NCBI RefSeq assembly: GCF_033439725.1
Contig: NW_026944386.1
Span: forward strand, 3,286,001-3,350,000
Reading direction: 5' to 3'
From: Neurospora tetraspora
Taxonomy: Eukaryota > Ascomycota > Sordariomycetes > Sordariales > Sordariaceae
DNA: 64,000 nt
This document shows, piece by piece, positions 1 through 10,242 of the stretch (position 1 is its first letter; each line of letters opens with the position of its first letter). Below the pieces are notes generated by a model that had not been told where the DNA came from, ran no database searches, and saw nothing but the letters and a program-made list of their open reading frames with translations. A program made the translations under genes and the position numbers.

Positions 1-898
1 CTGCAGCGCGGCCTGGGCCCGCTGCGGCTCGTCCTGCGTGTGGTAGCCGTCCAGCGCCTCGATGAAGTAGCTGAAGGCCGTGTTGAAGTCCTTGTCCTCG
101 GCGTGCAGCATGCCCGACTGCATGTCCAGGTTGGCCTGGAGCAGAGGAGGGGTGTAGACGGAGGCGGCGCTCGTGCGCGCGCTGGTGAGGGCGGCGCGGG
201 CCTTGGCAATGTTGCCGAGGGCGTGGTATACCCGCGACTCGAGCAGCTGGACTTCGACGAGGACGAGCTTGTCGTCCATGCGCTTGAGCTCACGGAGGAG
301 ACCGTTGATGAGCGTCAGGGCATCGTAGTAGGACTGCTTGGCCATGTACAAGGCGACGAGACGGGTTTCGAGGTTCTGGCGGAGGAACGAGCGGCGCTCT
401 GATGTGGCCCATTCTATACACGACTTGGTGACGGAGATCTGGATGTCGAGAGAGTCGGGGATGGCTTCGAAGAGGTCGAGGAGCTGGCGGACTGTATGAG
501 CAAGTGTTAGTATCCTCATAAGCTGGTATAGCGAGCCTAGCTGATGGCGGGGTCGTTCGTACCAAGCTTTGCCGTCTTTGCCTTTGCGAACGAAGAGAGA
601 ACTGTGCGGCTCTGAGTTACGAGGTCTACAAGGCCTTGTGTGTTCCTGTAGGTTGATGGGAGGTTAGTGACCATGCCCCTCCTCGATGACCACGATACAC
701 CCGCCACTCTTACTTCTCGTCGCGATAGAGCTCTCCCAAGTGAATCAAAGCTGTCTCGTATTCCCGAATGGCCGCGTCAGAGGTGACTGATGGCGGCTTG
801 GAGATGATATCCTTGTAAATCTGCTCGGCCTGGCGAGGATCGGTCGAGACGACCTTCTGCGCCTCGCGCACTCTCTCTGATGCTTCGCCCTGGGCCAT
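1..898 (-). CDS. rpn-6: 26S proteasome lid subunit Rpn6 (PSMD11), 5' part
   Basis: This is the N-terminal part of Rpn6, the lid subunit that helps clamp the proteasome regulatory particle to the 20S core. Three exons read on the minus strand: 898-715/714, 645-563 and 491 to the window start, with GT-AG introns that keep the frame. The first exon starts MAQGEASERVREAQ and ends in GELYRDEK; exon 2 begins with a segment NTQGLVDLVTQSRTVLSSFAK; exon 3 carries the helical (TPR/PCI-like) repeats, including ETRLVALYMAKQSYYDAL and FNTAFSYFIEALDGY. These match the Rpn6 family in order and spacing. The C-terminal PCI domain lies outside the window, so the gene is cut by the edge, not broken. It is divergent from sof1, with about 760 bp between the two start codons. 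Confidence 0.93.
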
Positions 899-1656
899 TG
901 TGTCGTGTGCTGTTTGTCCCGGTCGCCAAGTGGTAAACGGTAGTAGTATAAATCGAGAGTTTGGCTATCGAATGTTATGTTGATTACTCGAGGTCGCGGT
1001 GGTATATGCGGCGTACCGGTTGTCGCAGAGTGTCGTCGGAGAGGGTTGGTGGTTGGAGGTTGTTCGGGTGTTGAAGTTGGAGCTTAGGTTGGTCCCCGTT
1101 GTCGTGACGAACCTCACCACTGTCTGCTGGAGCAGCTGTTACCCAAGTGCAGGCGGCATGTCCACTAACGAGACCACTCACTGTACGTACCGCTAGGTTG
1201 CCAGGCGCGACGTAATTAGCTGGAGACATCCACCTACAGATCCCTGCCATCTCACGGCAGGCAAGCCCAGCTCTCGGCAGCTCAGGCCTGTCCATCCTTA
1301 GCAGTGAAGCTCTAACAGTCGAAGACTAAGCGTTTAGGAAAGAGCCAAGAAGGCGGTCAAGATTCTTGCCGCCAGACCCCGCCAAAATTTCTCCAGAGGA
1401 AGGGGACGGGAGCTGTCAAACTGCCCGTATCCGACTGTGCTCCCCAATTGGCGACAGACACTCCCGGAATCCATCCATCCATCTAAAGGTCGAGACCGTA
1501 TCACAGCACCTGGGCTTTGCGACTAGGTGAACCGACAGACTTCAACCCTACCCGCTCTCATACAACTCATCAACATCTTTATACTCGATACCCGTCGGCC
1601 TTGGTAGCCTTCATCCACGACACCTTCGACATCATCAACAGAGAAACACCACCACC
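899..1656. promoter_or_regulatory. shared divergent upstream region of rpn-6 and sof1
   Basis: This 758-bp stretch separates two divergently transcribed genes and must hold both 5' UTRs and promoters. Small ORFs occur on both strands but show no coding character. Pyrimidine-rich, CA-rich sequence just before 1657 looks like a fungal leader. No specific transcription factor site stands out. Confidence 0.5.
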
Positions 1657-3133
1657 ATGAAGGTACTTAGCCTACCATACGCGACGTCGATCAATATTCG
1701 CATACCTATTTCCAGGCTCACCACTGACATTTGCGGCAACAGATCAAAGCCCTCAGCCGAAACATCTCGGCCCAACAAGCCCCCGGTAACGACGTCACCC
1801 GCGCACCCCGTAACCTTGCGCCCGAACTCCATCCCTTCGAGCGCGCTCGCGAGTACAAGAGAGCCCTCAATGCCGTCAAGTTGGAGAGAGTCTTCGCCAA
1901 GCCCTTCCTCGGCCAGCTAGGAAATGGCCACGTTCAGGGTGTCTACACCATGGCCAAGGACAAGAACTCGCTACACACAATCGCTTCCGGTTCCGGTGAT
2001 GGTATCGTCAAGGTCTGGGATCTCACAACACGGGACGAAGCATGGAAGGCGGCCGCCCACAACAACATCGTCAAGGGAATGACCTTCACCAACGACAAGA
2101 AGCTCCTCACATGCGCCACCGACGGCATCAAGCTTTGGGACCCTTATACCAAGACCGACTCTCCTACGCCACTCGCGACATGGCAAGAAGGTGGACCATA
2201 CACGGCTCTCTCGTTCCATCGTACCGCCAACTCCTTCGTCGCCTCCTCGGGTGCCGGCTGCATTCGTGTTTGGGATTTGGAGCACAGCACGGCTCCTCAG
2301 ACAATACAGTGGCCGAACCACACCGACACCATCACCGACGTTTGCTTCAACCAGGTTGAGACCTCGATCGTTGGTTCCGTCGGCACAGACCGCTCCGTTA
2401 TTCTCTTCGATTTGCGCACAAACATGCCCGTCATCAAGACTGTTCTCAAGTTCGCCGCCAACCGTATTGTCTTCAACCCCATGGAGGCAATGAACATGGC
2501 CGTTGCCTCGGAAGATCACAACGTCTACCTCTTCGACGCCAGGAACTTCACCAAGGCGCAAAATATCCAGAAGGGTCACGTTGCGGCGGTTATGGACGTC
2601 GAGTTCTCTCCTACCGGCGAGGAGCTCGTGACTGGTTCGTATGATCGCACAATCAGGGTGTGGCGCCGCGACCAGGGCATGTCTCGCGATGTCTACCACA
2701 CCAAGCGTATGCAGAGGGTGTTCCGGACTACCTGGACCATGGACTCCAAGTACCTTCTCAGCGGTAGTGACGATGTACGTTGTCTCCTTTCTTCTCTCAA
2801 CTGTTTGATCAGCACGGCTAACGTGATATACAGGGTAACATCCGCTTGTGGCGTGCCAATGCCTCTGAGCGCAGCGGCGTCAAGGCGACCAAGCAGAGAC
2901 AGGCGCTCGAGTACAACAAAACCTTGGTCGAGAGATATTCCCACATGCCCGAGATCAAGCGTATCTCCCGCCACAGACACTTGCCCAAGGTGGTCAAGAA
3001 GGCGGCCGAGATCAAGCGCGAGGAGCTTGCGGCCATCAAGAGGAGGGAGGAGAACGAGAGGAAACACTCCGTCAAGCAGTTCGAGAAGCGCAAGGCGGAG
3101 AGAGAGAAGGCCATCCTGGCCAAGCTGGAGTAA
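1657..3133 (+). CDS. sof1: Sof1/DCAF13-family WD40 protein of the small-subunit processome
   Basis: Sof1 is a nucleolar U3 snoRNP-associated WD40 protein needed for 18S rRNA maturation. The model is 1657-1662, 1743-2774 and 2834-3133, giving 445 residues. Exon 1 encodes only Met-Lys; splicing to ATCAAAGCC gives MKIKALSRN, matching the conserved family start MKIK. The motif PRNLAPELHPFERAREY and FAKPFLGQLGNGH follow, as in Sof1. About seven WD repeats come next (for example IVKVWDLTTRD, GIKLWDPY, CIRVWDLEH, TIRVWRRDQG). After the second intron the C-terminal Sof1 domain (RANASERSGVKATKQRQALE, HRHLPKVVKKAAEIKREE) is present and highly basic. The intron at 2775-2833 splits SGSDD from GNIRLW. Length and order are normal for the family. 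The alternative of reading through the second intron gives an out-of-frame tail and is not favoured. Confidence 0.95.
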
Positions 3134-3239
3134 TTGTGCGGTGTTTTGGGCTTGCGTGTGCCATGGTTTGTGCAGTCTCTCACGCTTCACGCTATGCGTT
3201 TGTTATTTTCTTTGCATTGGGCGGCGTTTCTTGTTAATG
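3134..3239. other. sof1 3' flank
   Basis: This is the presumed 3' UTR of sof1, running into the decayed HET tail copy. No feature of its own is visible. Confidence 0.4.
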
Positions 3240-3520
3240 GGAAAATTGCCAGGCTGTTTATTGATGAGGCGATTAGGCAGCGGAGTCTCACTCGGTTTAT
3301 ATACGGAGTTCGATACCAAATATTGAGGAACACATTTGTTGATGGTTTGAGTTTCTTCGGAGCAGTGGACGTATTACTGGGTTGAAGGTGTCTTTGGGCA
3401 ACTTGAACCTTCCGTGGGTAAAAATGTCGGGACCGATGGGTTCCCCCTCACTGCCATCTGCCCACAGGCCTCGCTTGGAAGGAAGGAAGCCATCGCCAGC
3501 TCAAGGAAGCCACGATACTG
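3240..3520 (-). pseudogene. decayed copy of the 3' end of a HET-domain gene
   Basis: This stretch is a diverged copy of roughly 6,140-6,370, the 3' end of the neighbouring HET gene. Aligned blocks, in the same orientation, include TTGATGAGGCGATTAGGCAG against TTGATGAGACGATCAGGCAG, CCAAATATTGAGGA in both, and GCCATCGCCAGCTCAAGGA against GCTATCGCCAGCTCAAGGA. Both copies lie on the minus strand, and the homology covers about the last 80-90 codons of the 6146-8023 gene. The copy has indels and no open frame joined to a HET domain. It lies about 0.8 kb beyond the stop of the 4297-5586 gene, so it may be the lost C-terminal end of that gene or of a deleted fourth paralogue. Confidence 0.75.
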
Positions 3521-4296
3521 AGCCAGCTCGGAAGCCAGACTTGAAGCAGTTGGGAGGGGCCGATCATTGCCAGTCAGTATATTCTTGGAAGGGCGGTATG
3601 TGGCTTATTCGTGCCCTGGCCATTGATGTGGGCTGGATCCGGCTGGTTGGTTGATAGGGGAGGTCTGCGTTGACGATCACGGCGTGCTGGTTTGGCTACT
3701 GGGAAGGTGCACTGGGCGGATAGTACGAGGGGTATTTAAACCTGGATTCTTGGAGCGTCCCCGAAGCCAACTTTCTTCTAATCAACCACCACCTTGCCCA
3801 TCGAAAGAACCCTCCTGGTAGCCGTTCCAGCACCCACGCTTTCGCTACCTATGGAGCTGCTCATTCACGGGTTGGCACTACCTCTCTCTACGCATCGCGT
3901 CTCGGGCGTTCGGCATTCGTTTATTCCACACCAATACTCAAGTGTCCAGACTGTCACACTCGGGAGCTGTACCTCGCCAGAGTCTTTCCATTCCAGAATA
4001 TTTATTCCAGGAAGCAGCCATCATCGCTTGAATCACCATTGAAAGGCCTGTCTGATTTCTTTCCCCATCTTGAAAGTTGATGTCTCCTTTGGCCGGCTGG
4101 CTCGCAGGTTGGCAAACACCAGTCGAAGTGCGGTTCAAGTGTTGAACCACCGACACCAGTAAACTGATCGCACTTTCCGAAATATTCGACTCTTGTCGAG
4201 TAACGAGCGCCAACGGTTTGGCTGTGGCACTTAGCTACCTTGTTACCTGCGCAGGCAAGGCAGGACAAGCTCCGTTCTGGCTGCGAGAACTTCTTT
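3521..4296. other. intergenic, possibly degraded HET C-terminal sequence
   Basis: No convincing gene is visible. The stretch lies between the HET tail remnant and the stop codon of the next HET gene, and may be the decayed linker of a once longer gene. Only short, unsupported ORFs are present. Confidence 0.35.
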
Positions 4297-5586
4297 TCAC
4301 ACTTCGCGAGTGGCTTCCCATTTGTCCAAACCCATAAACTCTGCAAGATTTGTACAGAAAATTGCATTATAACCTTTAGCCTTGTCCTCAATCAGTGCAA
4401 TGGCCGAAGAATATACCTCCTCGGCTGATCTCGAATAATTCGGCTCAATCTTGCCTTTGCAGTCATCCGAGATCCCCAAGAGCGCATAAACATAATCCCT
4501 TTGATCCGTTGACTCAAAGCCGCACCTCACACATATTTTTAACCATTCAATGAGTGGTGACGTTGTGCCCTTTGTATTCCTCCACGTTATAATCTCTTGT
4601 GCTGGAGTCTTCGGTAGCCGATTGATCAAGCCCCTTAAAAACCCTCTCCAATTCAAGGCGTGCTGACACAGAACTCTCAGCGCTCTTTCAAATTTCTCCA
4701 TCGATATGAAGTCTTGATTGCAGATAACCAGGTAGTCCCTCGCCAAAACGACTTCCTGCAAAATCCACACTCGCCGCCAATAGCCCATATCGCAAATCCT
4801 ACGGATCCCCTCTAGCTCACCCCAGATCAATCCTTCTCTGGCGACAAGCTTTTCGAAATCATCCGGTTCCATATTCATTGCCACCATCCCCATACGGGTC
4901 AACGTATTTCCTCTTCCTAACCACATAAGAACCATCTCCGCAGTTTCGTAAATGCGTTTCATCAACCGCACCTGATGTCCCCTTTCTTGGATGTCGCTTT
5001 GGTTGATGCATAGTGTGTCTACCCACAGCCAAAGACTTGACTTGTCACCTGTCCCGTTCTCGAGATGTCTTATGCTCTTGAGTGCGTGGTAAAGGTTTTT
5101 ACCGATGTGAACGGTATGGCCATCAAGAAGGATGGCCGGGTTAACGTTTTTTGGTTCTTTTCGGATACTCTCTTCGTACTCATCTATCATTAAGAAGGGA
5201 TAATAATAATCCTTACCAAATTGGTATTTGCGGACTTCCCATTCATATGACAGGGCTTTGTATGGTCGAGTACTCAAGCTTTCTGAATCGAACTCGACAT
5301 GGTGTAGGGTGGCACAGATAGGTTGAGAATCCTGGGTTGGGCCTGGGGCGAGTGGCTCGAGGAGAAGGAGGCGGATTTGATTTTCGGACAGAAGTGGTCG
5401 GTACGGGTATCCTCTTGTGCCAACACCCGAGGCACTTGGGTTTTCAGCGGCTGAGCCGCCGACATCATCTCCCGAGGGTCGAAGTAACTCCTCGTCCTTT
5501 GGTATAACCTGCTTTACACAATCAGCAACGTCGAAAACAAATGTAATGGTGTTCAAAGTTGCACCAACCACTCCCAAGCCCGACAT
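4297..5586 (-). CDS. HET-domain (heterokaryon incompatibility) protein, 429 aa
   Basis: The protein carries a HET domain (PF06985 type), which is found in fungal non-self-recognition proteins that trigger cell death when incompatible strains fuse. Visible signatures are RPYKALSYEWE (about residues 106-116), LWLWVDTLCINQSDIQERGHQ, a TAEMVLMWLGRG block, YWRRVWILQEVVLA, and RDYVYALLGISDDCKGKI near the C-terminus. The first 30 or so residues (MSGLGVVGATLNTITFVFDV) are hydrophobic and resemble the short N-terminal helices seen in some fungal NLR or HET effectors; that is an inference. It is a single-exon ORF. Compared with the 6146-8023 paralogue it ends soon after the HET core, at MGLDKWEATREV, and lacks the long C-terminal tail, relics of which lie at 3240-3520. 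It may be truncated. The specific recognition partner cannot be told. Confidence 0.85.
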   Translation of the reverse strand: MSGLGVVGATLNTITFVFDVADCVKQVIPKDEELLRPSGDDVGGSAAENPSASGVGTRGYPYRPLLSENQIRLLLLEPLAPGPTQDSQPICATLHHVEFDSESLSTRPYKALSYEWEVRKYQFGKDYYYPFLMIDEYEESIRKEPKNVNPAILLDGHTVHIGKNLYHALKSIRHLENGTGDKSSLWLWVDTLCINQSDIQERGHQVRLMKRIYETAEMVLMWLGRGNTLTRMGMVAMNMEPDDFEKLVAREGLIWGELEGIRRICDMGYWRRVWILQEVVLARDYLVICNQDFISMEKFERALRVLCQHALNWRGFLRGLINRLPKTPAQEIITWRNTKGTTSPLIEWLKICVRCGFESTDQRDYVYALLGISDDCKGKIEPNYSRSAEEVYSSAIALIEDKAKGYNAIFCTNLAEFMGLDKWEATREV

Positions 5587-6145
5587 TGTCGTCGTTAAGC
5601 TGGATAATATCCAGAGGAATGATGGAAACTACGCTTTGTCTGTCCGGCTATCTTCCTTGCCGCGGTGCGGAAAATGCGAGGTGCGGAAGATGGCTCTCTC
5701 GGTAGTCTGCGCGGTTCAGGAAATCTTGACCAAGTATGAAAGATGTGAAAAAGAAAAGATTCGCGATATACTGTACTGTCGAGAATTTGACTTCAACTGT
5801 CCAGCGTTGTTCGTTTTTCCAGCTTTTGATGCCTAACACCACGTGCACAGCCCCCCAATCACCAAACAGGTCACTTAGGGACAGAGATCGAGCCAATCAC
5901 TATCCGTAAGCCAAATATGCACAGTTGCTTGTGTGGCTGATGTTTATCATGCTATCATGCTGTTAATGGCTGAGTGGGTTGGGTCGTATTGCTGATTTGA
6001 TAGGCTTTCGGCATGAAGCCTTTTTCACGATGATGAAAGCCTGCGGAGATAGAAGCCTTGCCGTGAAATTGTAGTCCTCTTCAAGACAAAGACTAAGTTG
6101 CGAAAAGACTTGTATGACTTTCTTTCTGGTGTTGAAATTGTCAGG
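5587..6145. other. intergenic between two HET paralogues
   Basis: This holds the upstream region of the 4297-5586 gene and the 3' flank of the 6146-8023 gene. ORFs here are short or antisense to coding sequence. Nothing specific is seen. Confidence 0.4.
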
Positions 6146-8023
6146 CTATGTATGTATTGATGAGACGATCAGGCAGCGGGGTCTTACTCGGGTTCTATAC
6201 GGAGCTCGATGCCAAATATTGAGGAGCGATTTGTTGATGATCAGAGTTTCCTCGGAACAGTGAACGAATTCGTGGGGTTCAAGGTGTCTTTTGGTAATCT
6301 TCGTGACTATAAATATCGGGACTGACGGGTTCTCCAGGAAGGAGGCTATCGCCAGCTCAAGGAGGCGGTAAGGGAGTTTGAAATGAAGTGGTTTATACCA
6401 AGCTGCAGTTAAAGCTGCACCGTAAGCCATACCCATCAAAAGACTAGTAGTCCCAAACGCACCTTGTGTACTCGCTGTGACCATAGAAGCCACATACCCA
6501 TTTGCATAGGATAACCCCATTAACTTCGCATAACCTTCGCACAGCCCTCGATTGTAATAAATCCACGCGAGTTTTGCAAAGATGTCTTCAAGCATCGCTC
6601 CCGAACCAGGATCGTGAGGGGGGCACATCACAAAAGCGGCATCTATAAGGACACCTCTCGCCGACTTAGTATAGTCGGGCGTGATCTTCCCGGTACAGTC
6701 GTCCGATATTCCCAACAAGGCATAAACGTAATCTCTCGGCTCTGTCGCTCGAAACTTATTGTCCAGACATAACCTCACCCACTCCGCAAGTCTCGTCTTT
6801 GCACTTTTCATCTTCGTTTCTCTCAAACTGATCATTTGAAGTGATGGGCTCCAGAAAGCCCGATGCGTCGGATGATCGGTTTTGGAAAACCCAAGCCAAG
6901 AACAATAGACCCGGCCACGCGCCATTGGTTTAGTGACCGTTAGATCCAGCACCTTTTCAAACCTCCTCTTCGTCACGAAGTAGTTGCCACATAGAATGAC
7001 GTAGTCACTCGCTGCCACAAACTCCTGAATAATCCACACCCTACGCCAATACGACGCGCAACAAAGCGCCGCAAGCCCCATAGCCACTTTGCGAGTGTTA
7101 GTAAAGATAGCCCTGGCCTTGTTTTCCTGCAAGATTATGGAACTCTCTCGCCTCTTTATTCTGGTAATCTGTAGCAGCCTGCATATCTCGTACCAACCAT
7201 CGAACAAACGACGATAATGATAACGACCGCAATTAATACGACAGTCGGTTCTCGGTAGGATGACTGGCATGATAGAATGTTGTTTCGGGGTCGTTATACC
7301 CATCCTTGACAGCGCGTCTGCGAAACTCAGACCAAGACTCTCATCGAAGAATTCTCCGTCCGCCGAATCCGGGGGGTTGCTCATTATTTTCATCGCCTCC
7401 TCGGCCTCCTCCCCTAGTCTCCCCAGCCACACCAACACCGTCTCGGCAGCCGCGAAGATATCTCTCATCAACTCCACCTGATGGCCCTTCTCCTTATCGT
7501 CACTCTGATTGTTGCACAAGGCATCCACCCAGAGCGGCATAGGTGCATCACCACTCTTGTCAAAACCAGCACGGACAATTGCCTTGAGGGCGTCGTAGAG
7601 ATTCTGACGAACAGGGACCGTATGGCCATCGAGGTTGATCGTTGGGAGATTTGTATGTTCCTCCGGCGGCGGCCCCCACTCATACGAGAGAGCTCTGTAA
7701 GTTTGAGGGCTTGAACCATCAAGGTTCAACTCGACGCTTTTCAAGGTGGCGTAAATAACCCGTCGATCCGACATCAGGTCGTCTGGAGCGGAGGAAGATG
7801 CAGTTGAATCAGAGCTGAGGTAAAGCAGGCGGATGTGCTTGCCATGTTGGAGAGGCTGGTAGGGATATATGCTGGTTTCCGAAACTTCGTCACCGGAAGT
7901 ATTCGAGGGCTCTTGTAGAGGTTCGCGCTGTGCAGTGTCCTGATCGATCACGGCGCTGCCACCACCCCTCAGGGCTCGAAGTGACTTTTTGAATTTCTGC
8001 ATACCCGTTCGCAAAGGTACCAA
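6146..8023 (-). CDS. HET-domain protein, 625 aa
   Basis: This is a second HET-domain paralogue in one uninterrupted frame. It shares the family opening YPYQPLQHGKHIRLLYL, then TYRALSYEWGPPPEE, MPLWVDALCNNQSDDKEKGH, AAAETVLVWLGRLG, YWRRVWIIQEFVAASDY and PRDYVYALLGISDDCTGKI. Between the WLG block and the YWRRVW block it has about 70 more residues than its neighbours, rich in Arg and Ile; this could be a real insertion or a retained intron (a GTATAACG donor-like site lies in it). The C-terminal 190 residues include a mildly hydrophobic stretch (GTTSLLMGMAYGAALTAA). The family core WVDALCINQ is here WVDALCNNQ, an unusual Asn in place of Ile. It is in tandem with the 4297-5586 gene on the same strand, consistent with local duplication. 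Confidence 0.82.
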   Translation of the reverse strand: MVPLRTGMQKFKKSLRALRGGGSAVIDQDTAQREPLQEPSNTSGDEVSETSIYPYQPLQHGKHIRLLYLSSDSTASSSAPDDLMSDRRVIYATLKSVELNLDGSSPQTYRALSYEWGPPPEEHTNLPTINLDGHTVPVRQNLYDALKAIVRAGFDKSGDAPMPLWVDALCNNQSDDKEKGHQVELMRDIFAAAETVLVWLGRLGEEAEEAMKIMSNPPDSADGEFFDESLGLSFADALSRMGITTPKQHSIMPVILPRTDCRINCGRYHYRRLFDGWYEICRLLQITRIKRRESSIILQENKARAIFTNTRKVAMGLAALCCASYWRRVWIIQEFVAASDYVILCGNYFVTKRRFEKVLDLTVTKPMARGRVYCSWLGFSKTDHPTHRAFWSPSLQMISLRETKMKSAKTRLAEWVRLCLDNKFRATEPRDYVYALLGISDDCTGKITPDYTKSARGVLIDAAFVMCPPHDPGSGAMLEDIFAKLAWIYYNRGLCEGYAKLMGLSYANGYVASMVTASTQGAFGTTSLLMGMAYGAALTAAWYKPLHFKLPYRLLELAIASFLENPSVPIFIVTKITKRHLEPHEFVHCSEETLIINKSLLNIWHRAPYRTRVRPRCLIVSSIHT

Positions 8024-9033
8024 GTGTTTCGAAGTCCCACACTTAGAGTAGGCGCCGAAGTGTTCGTAAGAGCGGGGTACGGCATTATAGGTTTTGTCAC
8101 GAATCTGCTTGAACGGTCAGACAACTGGCAGGTTTGAACAGCAACTGAATATCACCTTTCTGCCAACTTACATCCAGGAATAGATATAGAAATCATCTCA
8201 AACGTCAAGGGAAGGCGCACAACTCAAAGGCATATGCCAGCTTCGGTATCCTCTTCCTTGGGAAAAATTCGAGTGAAGTGTCGAAGACGTTTGCTCGTCC
8301 TGTTGGGTAAAGGGTTCTTCGGATACATACAACAAGCTATCGTCTGTCAATCAGATGATTGACTGTGGGCAACAATGGCGTTGCTTGGTCTAAGTTCGGT
8401 GGAAGAGGAGAAAACCCTGAGAATCCCTCATGAATCCCTGAGAAACGAAAACTCTGGGGTTGGTCACGAGTTCCTTCCTCCAATCTTCACGCGTTCCTGC
8501 CTGTTTTCATAAGAAATCCTGGGCATCAGCCACCAAATCAGTGCCTCATATAGCCTTGCTGGCTTTCAGGCTCTGAGGGCGCTAGGTGTAGTGTGGCTTT
8601 GAACGGGAATGTGAGCCGATTGGTCGAGGTTGATGAGTTGTTCTTCGTTGCGTGATTGGACGACTTTGTAGGTGAGCGAGCTGTTATTGAGTCTGACATT
8701 GGGCGTAATTCTGCCTTCGAGGCCGCCTTGTCACTTCGACACAACTTGTGGCAGGAGATCGATTTGACAGCTTCTGATTCGCGAACGAGTCCGGAATAAC
8801 GACGGTGGGGGTTGAGGCTGTGTACAATTGGGTTGACGACCTTTGGGTCAACCTCCATTGTGTCGAAAAACCTGTAGCATGATCCCTCCACATCAGCTCT
8901 TCTCTCTTTTCTTCTTTGTTACATCTTTCTCTCTCAATTTGCACATCAATCAAGGTTTACTTTCGCCGCCCAAGGTGGAACACTACCTGTAGGCAAGCGT
9001 CAGCCATAGCCTCAAGCAATCAACTCGTTCGCA
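8024..9033. other. divergent intergenic region between HET genes
   Basis: About 1 kb separates the minus-strand HET gene from the plus-strand HET pseudogene, so it should contain two promoters. ORFs inside it (the longest is 117 codons, minus strand) have no recognisable domain and biased composition. I see no gene. Confidence 0.4.
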
Positions 9034-10234
9034 ATGTCCTCCAACATTTCATCAGACTCTGGATTACAGAGGGAGCAGTCTCTCTCCCCTTCAGGAAACG
9101 CGCAGTTGTCACCAACTGATGGCAAAGTGTCGGAAAGCTTCACCGGAATTTATCCATACCAGCCTCTCCAGTCCGACGGACACATCCGCCTCCTTCTCCT
9201 CAAGCCCCCAGCATCCTCTTCCACTCAAGACATCCCAGTCATCTCAGCTACCCTCCACGAAGTCAACTTATCTGCAGTCGGAGAAACACCCTGCCCACCG
9301 TACAAAGCCCTTTCTTACGAATGGGGTCTTCCCCCTTCAAACCCCTCAGACACTCCAGCGATACTTCTCGACAACCACCCCATCCACATTCGCCAGAATC
9401 TGTATGATGCCCTTTGCAGCATCCTCCACAATCACCACCGGCTCTACGGTGAATCCCCCCTATATCTCTGGGTGGACGCCCTCTGCATCAACCAGTTCGA
9501 TAATCGGGAAAAGGGCCATCAGGTCCGGTTGATGAAGGAAAGTTACGAGACCGCTGAGATGGTGATTGTCTGGTTGGGGATGGGGACCGAACACACTGAT
9601 GAAGCGATGAAGCTAATCAATTTGGAAGAGGAGGAGCTCTGTAGGTGTGTGGCAAAACAAAGCTTGACGTCAAGGGAACAGTACGGATTGCGGGACTTAC
9701 TTTGCGAGGCGACGTACTGGAAGAGGATTTGGATTTTGCAGGAGTTTGTGCTTGCGAGAGATTATGTGGTTTTGTGCAATCGGGCACTTGCTACCAAGGA
9801 AGTTTTCGAACGGGCGCTGAAGATTCTCATAATCTTCGGATCGTTAAGGCCGCTTCTATGGGTGTTGCGGCCGAATGGGCAACGTACCTTGCACGACAGT
9901 CCGGTGCTTCGAATCATATCGAGCTTAGGGATTCGCGCGTGCATTCACAGACAACGCTTGATGACTGGGTAAACGCGACGTGCAATAAAGAATTCAAGGC
10001 GACAGATCCTAGGGATTATATCTTTGCATTGTTGGGAATCTCGCATGACGGAGATAGTATTGTGCCTGATTATGAACTGTCAACGTGGGAGGTATATCTT
10101 TTGGCCATGTCACCCCGGTCACCGATACATAAAACATCATTGTTATGGTGGTCTTATTTGGCAGATCTAATGGGAATTCCAAAGGATCGGGCTCGGGACG
10201 TGTGGCACTCTTCATCTGAAAAACAACTACCCGC

Positions 10235-10242
10235 ACTCCAAG
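10235..10242. repeat. target-site duplication, left copy (ACTCCAAG)
   Basis: These 8 bp lie directly before the transposon end and are repeated exactly at 18,006-18,013. They belong to the coding frame of the interrupted HET gene (codons CTC CAA G). Confidence 0.88.

Noticed and set aside
1971-2699. Antisense ORF of 242 codons over sof1
   Set aside because: It is the reverse frame of the WD40 coding exon, with no domain.
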